From: Anaerotardibacter muris
GTDB taxonomy: Bacteria > Actinomycetota > Coriobacteriia > Coriobacteriales > Eggerthellaceae
DNA length: 64,000 nt
Assembly: GCF_943192915.1 (NCBI RefSeq)
Contig: NZ_CALPCD010000001.1
Coordinates: 248,001 to 312,000 of the forward strand
Direction: 5' to 3'
A model generated the notes under the pieces. The model saw only the letters and a program-made list of their open reading frames with translations. It was not told where the DNA came from and made no database searches. Below, piece after piece: positions 7,454 to 17,525 of the stretch; the first letter of the stretch is position 1, and every line of letters begins with the position of its first letter. The position numbers were made by a program, and so were the translations under genes.

Positions 7454-8929
7454 TTAGTTCGTGGGCTGGGCGAAACCGCAAGCAGCGGCAATGATATAAA
7501 CCGCGAGCCAGATGGTGATCACGATAGCAGGAAGAAGGTACCAGGTCTTTCTGCGAGAAGGCAGGCTTAGTCTTGGGAATTCTTCTCGAATAAGACGCAG
7601 GTCAAGCACATAATAGGACACTATCGTATACGGGATGAACGCAATACCGAACACTTCGACCGCACGGAACCAAAGCGGCACAGCCGCAAGTTCACCTTCT
7701 GCGTTGAATATGAGCATGAACGATGCAGCAAGGATGAGAAGCCATGCAAGACCAACGATCACATCCCAGACAATACCGAGTGCTTTTGGAATATGCGCGA
7801 TTGCTTCGCGAAAGAACGTGATGGCCACTGCCAGCGCATACATCTTCTTCGAAGGCTTCGCTTGAACATGTGAAGTATTCGCACCAGGAACTTCATCGGA
7901 CGAAACCTTCGGCAGCTCTTCAGACGGAACTGAAGGTATAGGCTGCACCACATCAACAAGGTCTTCGGTGTTGGGCTCAGGTAAATTCGGTTGCGGTGTT
8001 CTCGATCGTGCATCTTCATCTTCGAAGTGCACACCCGTAGTAGCATTTGCCTTCACCTGTGCTTCAAGTGCTGCATCTTGCTGATCCATTGCGTGCAGAA
8101 AGGCTTCCTTCATCTGAGCTACAGAGCCATAGCGCATTTCGGGATCGAGGTTGGTTGCTTGAGCGATCACATGCGCGATGAACGGATCGACCTTGGGCTG
8201 CTCTGTGCCATCAGGATAGGTGATGCCTTCTATCGAATGACCACTCGCATGCTCTTCGACCTTAGATACTTCTTCGTTGTTCGACCCTTCTAGGCAATAA
8301 AGGAGAATTTTTCCGAGCGCATAAACATCAGTTCGTATATCAGTCTGCGCAAAACCGAATTGCTCGGGCGGAGCAAAATCACGCGTTCCGAGATAGACCG
8401 TATCGCGTATCGCGCCTGGTCTGAACAAACGAGCTATACCTAGGTCGATGACCGTGATTCCACCTGCGGAAACAATGATATTTGCAGGAGTAAGATCACG
8501 ATGGATGATGGGCGGGTCAAAGGCTTCGTGCAATTCGATGACCGCATCGCAAAGCGCAGGGAAAACATTGCTTGCAAGCTCTACGGAAGGCCCGTTTTCT
8601 TCAACATATTCTTGAAGAGTCTGCCCTTCAACATAATCCACCACGACTTCAACAGTAGAATCGGTCGAATAGCATTCATGGATATGCTGGATATGCGCAA
8701 GTCGCTTACCTGCTTGCTGAGCGCGGAATATCTTGGCATAGACGCCGCCTTGCCCTGACTCGATGGGAAAGACCTTGCGAACGAACGGGCCTAGTTCTGA
8801 GCCATTGTTTCCTTGAAAGAAAACACGCTCGGTTCGTTCTACGGGCGAGTCCTTCAGGACGGCATCCACCCGATAACAATCACGACGATCAAGCGCGCCG
8901 AGGTATTCTTCTAGCTCATCTTTGCTCAT
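7454..8929 (-). CDS. Membrane-anchored Hanks-type Ser/Thr protein kinase
   Basis: The 491-residue protein has a cytoplasmic kinase domain at about residues 20-280: a Lys in FVRKVFP, the catalytic loop HRDLTPANI near 158, DLG instead of DFG near 174, and APPEQFG near 200. A glycine-rich loop is not obvious. A Pro/Glu/Ser-rich linker leads to three or four C-terminal hydrophobic segments (about 370-485), so it is membrane anchored without an extracellular PASTA region. An HTH gene ends 9 bp upstream and is probably co-transcribed. Confidence 0.88.
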   Translation of the reverse strand: MSKDELEEYLGALDRRDCYRVDAVLKDSPVERTERVFFQGNNGSELGPFVRKVFPIESGQGGVYAKIFRAQQAGKRLAHIQHIHECYSTDSTVEVVVDYVEGQTLQEYVEENGPSVELASNVFPALCDAVIELHEAFDPPIIHRDLTPANIIVSAGGITVIDLGIARLFRPGAIRDTVYLGTRDFAPPEQFGFAQTDIRTDVYALGKILLYCLEGSNNEEVSKVEEHASGHSIEGITYPDGTEQPKVDPFIAHVIAQATNLDPEMRYGSVAQMKEAFLHAMDQQDAALEAQVKANATTGVHFEDEDARSRTPQPNLPEPNTEDLVDVVQPIPSVPSEELPKVSSDEVPGANTSHVQAKPSKKMYALAVAITFFREAIAHIPKALGIVWDVIVGLAWLLILAASFMLIFNAEGELAAVPLWFRAVEVFGIAFIPYTIVSYYVLDLRLIREEFPRLSLPSRRKTWYLLPAIVITIWLAVYIIAAACGFAQPTN

Positions 8930-8938
8930 GCCAAGATG

Positions 8939-9358
8939 TTAGCAGATTGTGTCTTCGCCGAAGCGGTAGAGCTCCTCGTTGACCTTGTGCAACGGATAAT
9001 GCTTCTCGATGCAGAACAGGATGATGGCATCGCGGCGATCCTTGCAGTAGAGAGTGTTCGCCTCGCCCGCTTGGAGCAAGCGATTGGTCTCGGTGAGCGT
9101 GAGACCCATCGCGAGCGCGATCTGAAGAATCTTGTTGCGGGAAGGTTTGCGCTGGCCCATGAATATCTGGTAGCCGAAGGTCTCATTGAGATCGGCATCA
9201 TGGATCACATCGATGCGACGCAGGCCCTTTTCCTCAAGGAGCGCCTGAAGATATTCGGAGAGACTGCGTGTGCCGATACCATACTTCTCCAGGAAGTCCT
9301 GGGGATCAGTGGAAAGCAGGAGTTCGGAAAGGAGTTCTTCTGTGAGTATCTCTTGCAT
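8939..9358 (-). CDS. XRE-like helix-turn-helix protein paired with the kinase
   Basis: A 139-residue cytoplasmic protein. A helix-turn-helix resembling XRE-type domains is seen at about residues 48-100: ETFGYQIFMGQRKPSRNKIL, then LALAMGL with a T-x-T-E-T-N-x-LL continuation. The C-terminus (CKDRRDAIILFCIE...) is helical. It is the first gene of a two-gene unit with the kinase, spaced 9 bp. A kinase-controlled regulator or scaffold is an inference from context. Confidence 0.75.
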   Translation of the reverse strand: MQEILTEELLSELLLSTDPQDFLEKYGIGTRSLSEYLQALLEEKGLRRIDVIHDADLNETFGYQIFMGQRKPSRNKILQIALAMGLTLTETNRLLQAGEANTLYCKDRRDAIILFCIEKHYPLHKVNEELYRFGEDTIC

Positions 9359-9531
9359 GTGGAGCCCTTCTTCGGCAGCGAATATCTGGTAAAGGTGGTG
9401 GATGCGTTAAGCGAGATTCGGTGCTAAACGCATCCATAAGGCATCTGCGATATAAGCCACCAATTCATTATAGAGATAGTGGTCGCGAGTTAACGAGCGA
9501 GCCAATGCGTGGAAAATCTGCTTGACCCACC

Positions 9532-9552
9532 CTTGTAGCGCTGATCTACAAG
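9532..9552. terminator. Short hairpin next to the stop of the FxLYD-like gene
   Basis: A perfect 7-bp stem (CTTGTAG/CTACAAG) with a 7-nt loop directly abuts the stop codon. There is no T-tract, so a terminator role is uncertain. The rest of the 9359-9531 gap shows nothing recognisable. Confidence 0.35.
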
Positions 9553-10221
9553 TTAGTACGCTGATACGCTTACGATTGTGAATTGTGCGGTCTTCATAGC
9601 GTCATAATGATCAGAAGTTACCAGCGAGAAAGCCTTCATCGTCTGGCTCTGACCTGGACCAAGATCGTTCACGATGACCGTGTCATCCTCAATACGATTG
9701 CCAGCTTCATCGGTAGCTTCGATCTTGATCCAATAGGACTCACGTTCATCAGTGAGGTTCGTCACTTTCACTGGCAGTTCACTTTCAATGACACCGTAGC
9801 TTCCCTTTTTCAGTTTGTAGGTGCCGAAAGCAACTTCAACATCATTTCCAAGAATCTCTTCAGTGGCATCGCCAGTCATTCGATCGAGACTATTCGAGGC
9901 GCTATCAAGCGCTGCACCGTACATAGCTTGAGAACCCAGGACTGCAACAAGGGCAATTGCAGCGATAACAACCGAAGCAACAGCCATGCCCATGCCAGAT
10001 TTCTTTCCGCCCTTGATACCAACAATTCCGACGATACCGAACACTAGACCCACAATAGCCAAGAGGAAAGCGAAATTATTGATGATCGGGAGCAACGACA
10101 ACGCAATCGCAACAATGCTCAAAACAAGAGCGGTGATAGCTGCTGCAGATTTAGGTGGTTTTTGGTCTGGTGTTGCAGGGGTGGTAGCATTATTGGCTTT
10201 GTTTTTCGCGTCGTTGGACAT
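9553..10221 (-). CDS. DUF4190-like membrane protein with C-terminal FxLYD-type domain
   Basis: The 222-residue protein has a polar Asn/Pro-rich start. Residues about 28-105 hold two or three hydrophobic segments separated by a short GGKKSG turn, as in DUF4190 proteins. The rest (about 125-222) is an extracellular beta domain resembling FxLYD modules: a KLKKGSYG strand, VKVTNLTDE, DLGPGQSQTMKAF. Start: ATG at 10221 with AAAGAGG 5 bp before it; longer upstream starts read through non-coding DNA. Function is unknown; a cell-envelope role is likely. Confidence 0.75.
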   Translation of the reverse strand: MSNDAKNKANNATTPATPDQKPPKSAAAITALVLSIVAIALSLLPIINNFAFLLAIVGLVFGIVGIVGIKGGKKSGMGMAVASVVIAAIALVAVLGSQAMYGAALDSASNSLDRMTGDATEEILGNDVEVAFGTYKLKKGSYGVIESELPVKVTNLTDERESYWIKIEATDEAGNRIEDDTVIVNDLGPGQSQTMKAFSLVTSDHYDAMKTAQFTIVSVSAY

Positions 10222-10444
10222 AGGTTCCTCTTTCTTGATCGACAGGGTAACGAACTGACTGACACAACGAAGCGCGAGCAGGTGCAAGTGGGCTGCCCGC
10301 TGGTGTTGCGTGTAGTCAGCAGGCAAAAGCCTATCGGTTTCGAAAGGAGAAAACATTAGCTCGCAGCTAATGAAGGGCGGGTGAAAGCTGTGGTGGGATG
10401 GTAGCGCTGAATAGCCAGCTGCCGGCGAGGTCCACGCCTGCTGG

Positions 10445-10486
10445 CCTGTCCCCAAAGTGTCCGGGACAAAAACGGACCTGTCCCCG
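10445..10486. repeat. Family A palindromic repeat, copy 4
   Basis: The copy is complete, with the TGTCCGGGACA palindrome. It ends about 11 bp from the stop of the hydroxyacid dehydrogenase gene. Confidence 0.88.
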
Positions 10487-10497
10487 AAGTATTTGGG

Positions 10498-11493
10498 TTA
10501 TTTTGCGAGCTTCTTGAGTTTGCCTTCGGCGTTGAAGACTTGCTTGTTGAGGCAGTCATGGGGCTCAATGCCAGTGACCACATCGATGGCGTTTTGCGCA
10601 GTGCGGGTGCGCAGTTCGAGACCAGCCTCTTCGGACCAGTAGGCAGCATGCGGAGTGAGCAGCGCATGGGGCGCCTTCAGGATGGGGTCATCAGCCGTAA
10701 GCGGTTCTTCCTCGAATACGTCGAGGCCAGCGCCCCAGATCGCATCGGCTTCAAGCGCAGCGGCCACCGCTTTTGTATCGATCACGGCACCACGCGAGGT
10801 ATTGATGACGATGCAGTCGGGCTTCAGCAGCTTGATGTTGTCGGCGTTCAGCAGGTGATGCGTGGCAGGTACCAGAGCGGTGTGATAGCTGACCACGTCG
10901 GAGCGTTTCAGCAGGTCTTCGTAGGAAACGATCTCGTAGCCTTCGGGCGTACGACGGCCCGGCACGAGCGAGTGAGACCAGCAGATGACCTTGAAACCAA
11001 GACCGTAGGCCTTACGCGCAACTGCGCGACCGATGTCGCCCATTCCGACTACCCCGAACGTGCGGCCGTAGACCTGTCCCATCGGACGATGGCGGGTGAA
11101 GTCCCAGATACCGGCGTGCACATCGGCGTTGAGTTCGGGAAGGCGGCGCAGGATGGCCATAGCCATGGCGATGGCGTGGTCGGACACCACTTCGGTGGCG
11201 TAGCCGGGCACGTTGCAGACCGCAACACCATATTCAGTGGCAGCGTCGAGGTCGACCGTGTCGTAGCCAACACCCGCGCGCGAGACAACCTGGAGCTGCG
11301 GGAGCGACTCGAATACTTTGCGGGTGAACTGGCCGTATGCGGTGATGATCCCATCGGCATCGGCGCAATCGCGGATGATCGCGTCGGGTTCGCGTTCTTG
11401 CAAGCGGCCGAATTCAAGGCCGGCAGCCTCGACCATGTTCTTCTCGAGGGTGAGATCTTCTTGGTCGCTATCGAGGACGACTATCTTTGCCAT
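10498..11493 (-). CDS. D-isomer-specific 2-hydroxyacid dehydrogenase (phosphoglycerate dehydrogenase-like)
   Basis: At 331 residues it matches the short (no ACT domain) family. The NAD-binding fold has GMGDIG near 150. The catalytic residues are Arg in NTSRGAVID near 233, Glu in FEEEP near 262, and His in TPHAAYW near 282. The family reduces 2-keto acids to D-hydroxy acids or oxidises 3-phosphoglycerate. SerC is encoded 49 kb away, so a SerA role is possible but not shown. Single gene flanked by repeat elements on both sides. Confidence 0.9.
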   Translation of the reverse strand: MAKIVVLDSDQEDLTLEKNMVEAAGLEFGRLQEREPDAIIRDCADADGIITAYGQFTRKVFESLPQLQVVSRAGVGYDTVDLDAATEYGVAVCNVPGYATEVVSDHAIAMAMAILRRLPELNADVHAGIWDFTRHRPMGQVYGRTFGVVGMGDIGRAVARKAYGLGFKVICWSHSLVPGRRTPEGYEIVSYEDLLKRSDVVSYHTALVPATHHLLNADNIKLLKPDCIVINTSRGAVIDTKAVAAALEADAIWGAGLDVFEEEPLTADDPILKAPHALLTPHAAYWSEEAGLELRTRTAQNAIDVVTGIEPHDCLNKQVFNAEGKLKKLAK

Positions 11494-11650
11494 GAGGGGC
11501 TCCTTTTTCGCACGAGGGTGATCGATCCCTGGTTGTATCTTTGTTGTTTCTTGGTTGCTATCGTACGCGCTTGGAGCGAGAGCGGCGTGCTAGCGAGCGA
11601 AGTGTAGCGGATTCGTAATACGGGAAGCGGCGCTATTGGAAATCTGCCGG

Positions 11651-11824
11651 GGTGCAGTGGCTGCAAGGTAATCGTGCATAACTTACCCGTTCCGCTGTTC
11701 GCCCTTCGGGCTCATGCGCTGCACTGCCTCATGCATTTTTACGCGAATTCAGCTTTGCTGAATTCTGGTTTGAAAATTGGTGTTCAGAGTAAGTTCTGCA
11801 CGCTCACCTTACACCCGCAGCACC
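11651..11824. repeat. Family B long inverted-repeat element, copy 1
   Basis: A 36-bp left arm (11651-11686) pairs with the right arm at 11789-11824 with a few mismatches. Inside lie a GCCCTTCGGGC hairpin (11701-11711) and a perfect GAATTCAGC/GCTGAATTC hairpin (11745-11765). A family A element begins 10 bp after the right arm. No coding potential is evident. Confidence 0.88.
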
Positions 11825-11834
11825 GTGCACGGTT

Positions 11835-11878
11835 GAACCTGTCCCCTTTTTGTCCCGGACAGAAATGAACCCGTCCCC
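11835..11878. repeat. Family A palindromic repeat, copy 5
   Basis: Full-length copy, ending 9 bp from the stop of the following small membrane-protein gene and directly downstream of a family B element. Confidence 0.9.
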
Positions 11879-11887
11879 AAAGGGCAA

Positions 11888-12229
11888 TTAAAGGTATTTG
11901 GTGGGAAGGGCTTTGTTCTTGTATTGAGGGTGATTGCGCACGAAGCGCCAGCGGCAGAAGCGCGTGATGCCAAGCGCCACGAGGGCGACCACTAGAAACG
12001 ACCCCGTTATCTCAAGCACCTTCATATTGTGTTCGGCGAACGCATAAAGAGAAGCCAGGCCGAACGCGACCGATAGCACGATGGTGAGCACCGTGAATAA
12101 TTTGATGAGGATCTCTTTCGCGCGCAGCGGCGAGCGCAGCCATGCCACGAAGAAATAGACCACTACGGCAAGCACGACCAGCGCGATAACGAGTGGTGTC
12201 GATTGCAGCAAGCGAGCGATGATCGCCAT
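11888..12229 (-). CDS. Small three-helix membrane protein of unknown function
   Basis: The 113-residue protein has hydrophobic segments at about 10-30, 43-66 and 73-90, then a basic tail rich in Arg, Lys and aromatic residues, which suggests a cytoplasmic C-terminus. I do not recognise a family. It is divergent from the Hpt gene, with about 90 bp between start codons. Confidence 0.75.
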   Translation of the reverse strand: MAIIARLLQSTPLVIALVVLAVVVYFFVAWLRSPLRAKEILIKLFTVLTIVLSVAFGLASLYAFAEHNMKVLEITGSFLVVALVALGITRFCRWRFVRNHPQYKNKALPTKYL

Positions 12230-12269
12230 GGGTTTCTCCTTTTCAGCACGTTGTGCGGCGCGTTCATAT

Positions 12270-12275
12270 TATAAT
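12270..12275 (+). promoter_or_regulatory. Probable -10 box upstream of the Hpt gene
   Basis: A perfect TATAAT lies 44 bp before the chosen ATG. No good -35 is found at 17 bp. Confidence 0.45.
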
Positions 12276-12319
12276 TTATGTTCGATAACTTGAAATGCTC
12301 GCTAACAACGGAGACAACT

Positions 12320-12697
12320 ATGACCGATCAAGGATCTGCTGAACTGACTGCGGCGCTCGCTGAATATGGCATCGATTATGCCAATGCGATGGAGCGCATG
12401 ATGGACAATGCTGCGCTCTACAAGCAACTTTCCGCGCACTATGTTGTGGACGAGAATTACAAGGGCTTCGTTGAAGCGATGGCGCTGGACGATTTCGACA
12501 CCGCCTATACGCGCGTGCACACGCTGAAAGGTGTGGCGGGCAATCTTTCGTTCTCAACGCTGTATGCGCTTGCGGCTCAAGCGTGCGATGAGCTGACCGG
12601 TGGAAACCCCGAGGGCGCTCGTGCACTGATCGATGCGATCGGAGCAGCAGACAAGAGCGTGCGTGCTGGCCTCGATTATTGGCAGGGGCTTGCTTAA
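12320..12697 (+). CDS. Stand-alone histidine phosphotransfer (Hpt) protein
   Basis: A 125-residue all-helical protein with the Hpt signature HTLKGVAGNL near residue 76; the His is the expected phosphate carrier between a hybrid kinase and a response regulator. The chosen ATG has GGAG about 7 bp upstream; an ATG 42 bp earlier in frame lacks a ribosome binding site. It may serve the two-receiver protein at the left window edge, but no partner is adjacent. Confidence 0.88.
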   Translation: MTDQGSAELTAALAEYGIDYANAMERMMDNAALYKQLSAHYVVDENYKGFVEAMALDDFDTAYTRVHTLKGVAGNLSFSTLYALAAQACDELTGGNPEGARALIDAIGAADKSVRAGLDYWQGLA

Positions 12698-12827
12698 CGC
12701 GCGATCGGTCAGGGGCATCGGCAGTGATGTCGGTGGACGAATCGATCATTGCAGAGGCTGATGCGGATGCAGCTGCGGAGAAGGACGCAGGCGCACGCTG
12801 CCTGGCCTGCAGGTTTAGACGTTGAAT

Positions 12828-12861
12828 GTGGACAGGATGGGGCTGCCCCCGTTTTGTCCAC
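12828..12861. repeat. Family C hairpin, copy 1
   Basis: An outer GTGGACA/TGTCCAC stem encloses an inner GGGG-ct-CCCC-type stem. A similar element lies at 63341-63371. It precedes the amidase gene by 22 bp, just before its ribosome binding site. Confidence 0.7.
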
Positions 12862-12883
12862 TTCTCTTTGAGGGGAGTTCATC

Positions 12884-13705
12884 ATGAAGATGGTCTTGGG
12901 ACTGGCACAGACGGTACATCCAGAAGATGGCGATGCTGTTGCCGTGGTGGATCGGTTCGCTGCCGAAGCCGCCGAACGAGGCGTCGACCTGTTGGTGTTC
13001 CCTGAATCGTTGATGAGCCGCTACGAACAGGATGCAGGCGCCTTCATTCGCGAAGCTGAGCCGCTCGATGGAGCATTTTCGCAGGCAGTCGATGCGATCG
13101 CTGCACGCTATGGGCTCTGGATGATCTACACGCTGAACGAGATGAATCCCGCGGGCAAACCGTTCAACACCGCGGTGGTGGTGGATAGCACTGGTGAAAA
13201 GCGTGGGGTCTATCGCAAGGTCCACCTGTTCGATACCGATTTCACTCATGAGTCCGATCGCATGGCGGCAGGCGATGAATTCTTCGAGCCCATCGAAACG
13301 CCTTTCGGAAAGCTAGGGCTTGCTATCTGTTATGACCTGCGTTTTCCCGAACAGGCGCGCGCGGCGGCGTTACGCGGGTGCGATGTACTGGTGTATCCCG
13401 CGGCGTGGGTCGATGGTAAGACGAAGGCCGAGCAGTGGCATACACTGCTGGCGGCGCGAGCTATCGAGAACGAGTTGTTCTGCGTGGGCGTGAGTCGCGC
13501 GGATGCAGGCTATATCGGACAGAGCGCGGTGGCGAATCCGTATGGGATCTTGGTTGCGTGCGGTGGCCCTGGGGAAGAGCTGGTCACGTGCGAGATCGAT
13601 ATTGACCTGCGCAAAGAAGTCTACGAGCGAATGCCGGTATTCGAGCATCGGCGGGTGGATGTTTATACTGCAGCGAACGGTCTCGGGGCTGAGGCTGCAA
13701 GCTGA
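12884..13705 (+). CDS. Nitrilase-superfamily carbon-nitrogen hydrolase (omega-amidase-like)
   Basis: A 273-residue cytoplasmic enzyme with the full Glu-Lys-Cys triad: Glu in VFPESLMSRYE near 43, Lys in YRKVHLFD near 111, and Cys in GLAICYDLRFPEQ near 150. The YDLRFPE context fits the omega-amidase/NIT2 branch, which hydrolyses alpha-ketoglutaramate or similar amides. Start ATG has GAGGGGAG 8 bp upstream. The last codons and the stop lie inside the left arm of a family B element, so the C-terminal residues may have been supplied by that insertion. Confidence 0.88.
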   Translation: MKMVLGLAQTVHPEDGDAVAVVDRFAAEAAERGVDLLVFPESLMSRYEQDAGAFIREAEPLDGAFSQAVDAIAARYGLWMIYTLNEMNPAGKPFNTAVVVDSTGEKRGVYRKVHLFDTDFTHESDRMAAGDEFFEPIETPFGKLGLAICYDLRFPEQARAAALRGCDVLVYPAAWVDGKTKAEQWHTLLAARAIENELFCVGVSRADAGYIGQSAVANPYGILVACGGPGEELVTCEIDIDLRKEVYERMPVFEHRRVDVYTAANGLGAEAAS

Positions 13706-13885
13706 GGGCAGAGAGAAGGGTCTCGGATTCATCCGTTCCGCTGTTCGCCCTTCGGGCTCATGCGCTGCACTGCCTCATGCACTGTTTACACGAAAGCAAC
13801 CCGTTGGGTCGCTTTCTGCTTTTCAAGTTAGCATTCAGAATGAATCTACGACCCTTCCCTCTGCCCTCACCTTGCAGCCTCTGCA
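13689..13885. repeat. Family B long inverted-repeat element, copy 2 (overlaps a gene end)
   Basis: Left arm 13689-13732 and right arm 13840-13885 are near-identical inverted copies. Internal hairpins are GCCCTTCGGGC and GAAAGCAACCC/GGGTCGCTTTC. The left arm includes the last five codons of the amidase gene. A family A element follows 30 bp later. Confidence 0.88.
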
Positions 13886-13914
13886 GGTTGGGAGGGGCTG
13901 GCCGTGGCTGAATT

Positions 13915-13958
13915 GAACCTGTCCCCTTTTTGTCCGGGACAGAATTGAACCCGTCCCC
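13915..13958. repeat. Family A palindromic repeat, copy 6
   Basis: Nearly identical to copy 1. It ends 2 bp from the stop of the HdeD-like gene. Confidence 0.9.
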
Positions 13959-13960
13959 AG

Positions 13961-14497
13961 TTAGGCTTGGGCCTTTTTCGTTAGATGCTCGATGGCAAGA
14001 TCGATGATGCCGTTTGCGAAGATGATCGCGCCAAGAGCGAAGACGAACAGCGAGGTGGTCTCGAATGGATTCGCGATGATGACGATGCCACCGATCGCGA
14101 TAATGGCACTGATCACGAGCGTGACGATCCACGAGGTGTGGCCCGCGGCGCGCAGTTCGAGCGAGCGAACCGCATTCACCACGCCGCACAACACCAGCAG
14201 GATGCCAAGCACCAGCGAGAAGAATCCAGCGATAACCTGCGGGAACAAGAACACGATCAGCGCGATGATGAGGAAGAACACGCCCGTGGCGAGCACGCCA
14301 GTTTCGCGGCTGTTCACCGGTTCGCGGAAGTAGCTGATGAGCGACGATGCACCCATGACCACGAAGATCGCGCCGACCAGATAGAGCACCGTGACGATGG
14401 TGAGGCCAGGCCAGAACATCAGCAGCAGGCCGACGATGATCGAGACGATCGCTTGGGCGACGATGTTGGATCTTACTATGTTCATGAAGGAGCTCAT
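13961..14497 (-). CDS. HdeD/DUF308-family membrane protein
   Basis: The 178-residue protein is almost entirely hydrophobic, with six predicted helices in three pairs, matching the DUF308/HdeD repeat architecture. In enterobacteria HdeD is linked to acid resistance; a role here is not shown. The ATG at 14497 has an excellent AAGGAGG 3-4 bp upstream, better than the in-frame start 15 codons earlier. Confidence 0.85.
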   Translation of the reverse strand: MSSFMNIVRSNIVAQAIVSIIVGLLLMFWPGLTIVTVLYLVGAIFVVMGASSLISYFREPVNSRETGVLATGVFFLIIALIVFLFPQVIAGFFSLVLGILLVLCGVVNAVRSLELRAAGHTSWIVTLVISAIIAIGGIVIIANPFETTSLFVFALGAIIFANGIIDLAIEHLTKKAQA

Positions 14498-14602
14498 GGG
14501 GCCTCCTTGGGTTGGGGTCGTTGATTCGAGCATAACGCGCACACGAGAGCTTTCGCGGGCTGAGCGCGAATCTGCTAACCAGTTGTTACCGAGGTATCGC
14601 AG

Positions 14603-14643
14603 CCTGTCCCCAAAGTGTCCCGGACAGAAATGAACCCGTCCCC
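14603..14643. repeat. Family A palindromic repeat, copy 7
   Basis: The copy is complete with the TGTCCCGGACA palindrome. It ends about 10 bp from the lysozyme stop codon. Confidence 0.88.
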
Positions 14644-14653
14644 ATTCTGCGCT

Positions 14654-15517
14654 TTAGTCTTCGGAGCCGAGGAATTGGATGTTCAGGTCTACGTTGCCGT
14701 CGATACCGGCAACGGAGCCTTTGTTGGTGTATTGCCAGATGCTGAAGTACTGGTTGAAGGTCGGGGAATTCACGTCGTATTGCGCGAGCCAGATGTTGAA
14801 TTTAGCCAGGTCAGTAAGGTTGTATCGTAGCAAGTCCTTCATGCTACCGTAGATCATGGGCGTGTAGCCAGCTTCCTGGATGCGCGTGCAGAAGGCTTCG
14901 GCGTTCTTCGTCATCTGCTCGGGCGAAAGGTCGTCGGCGCGGCCGGTCATGCCGCTGATGCGCTCGTGATCGTAGGCCACTGGGTATGAGATATCGCATC
15001 CGCGCAAGCGTTCGATGACGAAATCGGCTTCTTCGCGCGCTTCTTCTTCGGTGGTTGCCTGGGAGTAGAAGTAAGCGCCCACCTTCACGCCCGCCAGCGC
15101 GGCGGCTTCCACGTTGTACTCGAAATAGTTATCTTGCGAAAGCTTCCCACTGGTCAAGCCGCGCGTGCCCACCCGCACGAAGGCGAAGGTGATGCCATCG
15201 TTGCGCACCGCGTTCCAATTGATGTAACCCTGATGTTCCGACACGTCCACGCCTGTGCGCGACTGCGGCTTACCCTCAACGGTGTAGACGAAGCGGCCAT
15301 CCTCTTTGTGCAAGTAGTCCCAGTTGTAGGCCGAAGCCGTGGAGTTCGCGCTCTCTGTTTCGCGGGGGAACAGCGCCGAATTTATGGCCACTGCCACGAG
15401 CGCGACCACTAACACCACCAGCGCGATGATGGCGAAAGGCTCGCTTTGCGTTGCGCGGTCGAGCACCGAGCCGCGGGGGCTTCTATGCGAAATATTCTGT
15501 CGTGAACGACCAAACAA
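14654..15517 (-). CDS. Membrane-anchored GH25 lysozyme
   Basis: A 287-residue protein. A basic cytoplasmic tail is followed by one hydrophobic anchor (about 27-50), then a GH25 barrel beginning GVDVSEHQG near 89, with FAFVRVGTRG, GAYFYSQA and a late YSxxWQYT strand. The conserved catalytic acids fit DVSEHQG and YDHER. The enzyme cleaves the glycan strands of peptidoglycan. The start is TTG, with AAGGA 8 bp upstream; no ATG is present near it. Confidence 0.88.
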   Translation of the reverse strand: MFGRSRQNISHRSPRGSVLDRATQSEPFAIIALVVLVVALVAVAINSALFPRETESANSTASAYNWDYLHKEDGRFVYTVEGKPQSRTGVDVSEHQGYINWNAVRNDGITFAFVRVGTRGLTSGKLSQDNYFEYNVEAAALAGVKVGAYFYSQATTEEEAREEADFVIERLRGCDISYPVAYDHERISGMTGRADDLSPEQMTKNAEAFCTRIQEAGYTPMIYGSMKDLLRYNLTDLAKFNIWLAQYDVNSPTFNQYFSIWQYTNKGSVAGIDGNVDLNIQFLGSED

Positions 15518-15550
15518 AGATTGATCCTTATCGAGCTAAAACCTTACTAC

Positions 15551-15607
15551 CCGGACACTTCGGGACCTGTCCCCTTTCTGTCCCGGACAGTTTGGGACCT
15601 GTCCCCG
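15551..15607. repeat. Family A repeat, copy 8 (extended)
   Basis: Extended form with an additional CCGGACACTTCGGGACC unit before the main copy. It ends 10 bp from the ettA stop. Confidence 0.88.
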
Positions 15608-15616
15608 AAATGATAC

Positions 15617-17296
<1,680 letters not shown>

Positions 17297-17423
17297 GAAT
17301 TGCTCTCTTCCACTTGGTAATAAGTTCGTGAATGAAATTGTACCTGCCGAGGCGAGGATTCGTGTGTGCAGCGGGCGGTCATTCGGTGTAGGACAAGCGG
17401 CAGTTCGAGGCCGGATGCTTTAC

Positions 17424-17516
17424 TGTCTGGGACACTTTGGGGACGGGTCCGTTTTTGTCCCGGACACTTTGGGACCTGTCCCCCTTCTGTCCGGGACAGT
17501 TTAGGACCTGTCCCCG
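17424..17516. repeat. Family A repeat, copy 9 (tandem)
   Basis: Two and a half units in tandem, with alternating GGGGACGGGTCC and CCTGTCCCC blocks around TGTCC(C)GGACA palindromes. It ends 10 bp from the Elp3-like gene's stop. Confidence 0.9.
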
Positions 17517-17525
17517 AAGTTTTGG

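Noticed and set aside
12318..12749. Minus-strand open frame overlapping the Hpt gene
   Set aside because: Antisense to a gene with a clear Hpt motif; His/Arg/Ser-rich translation is typical of shadow frames.
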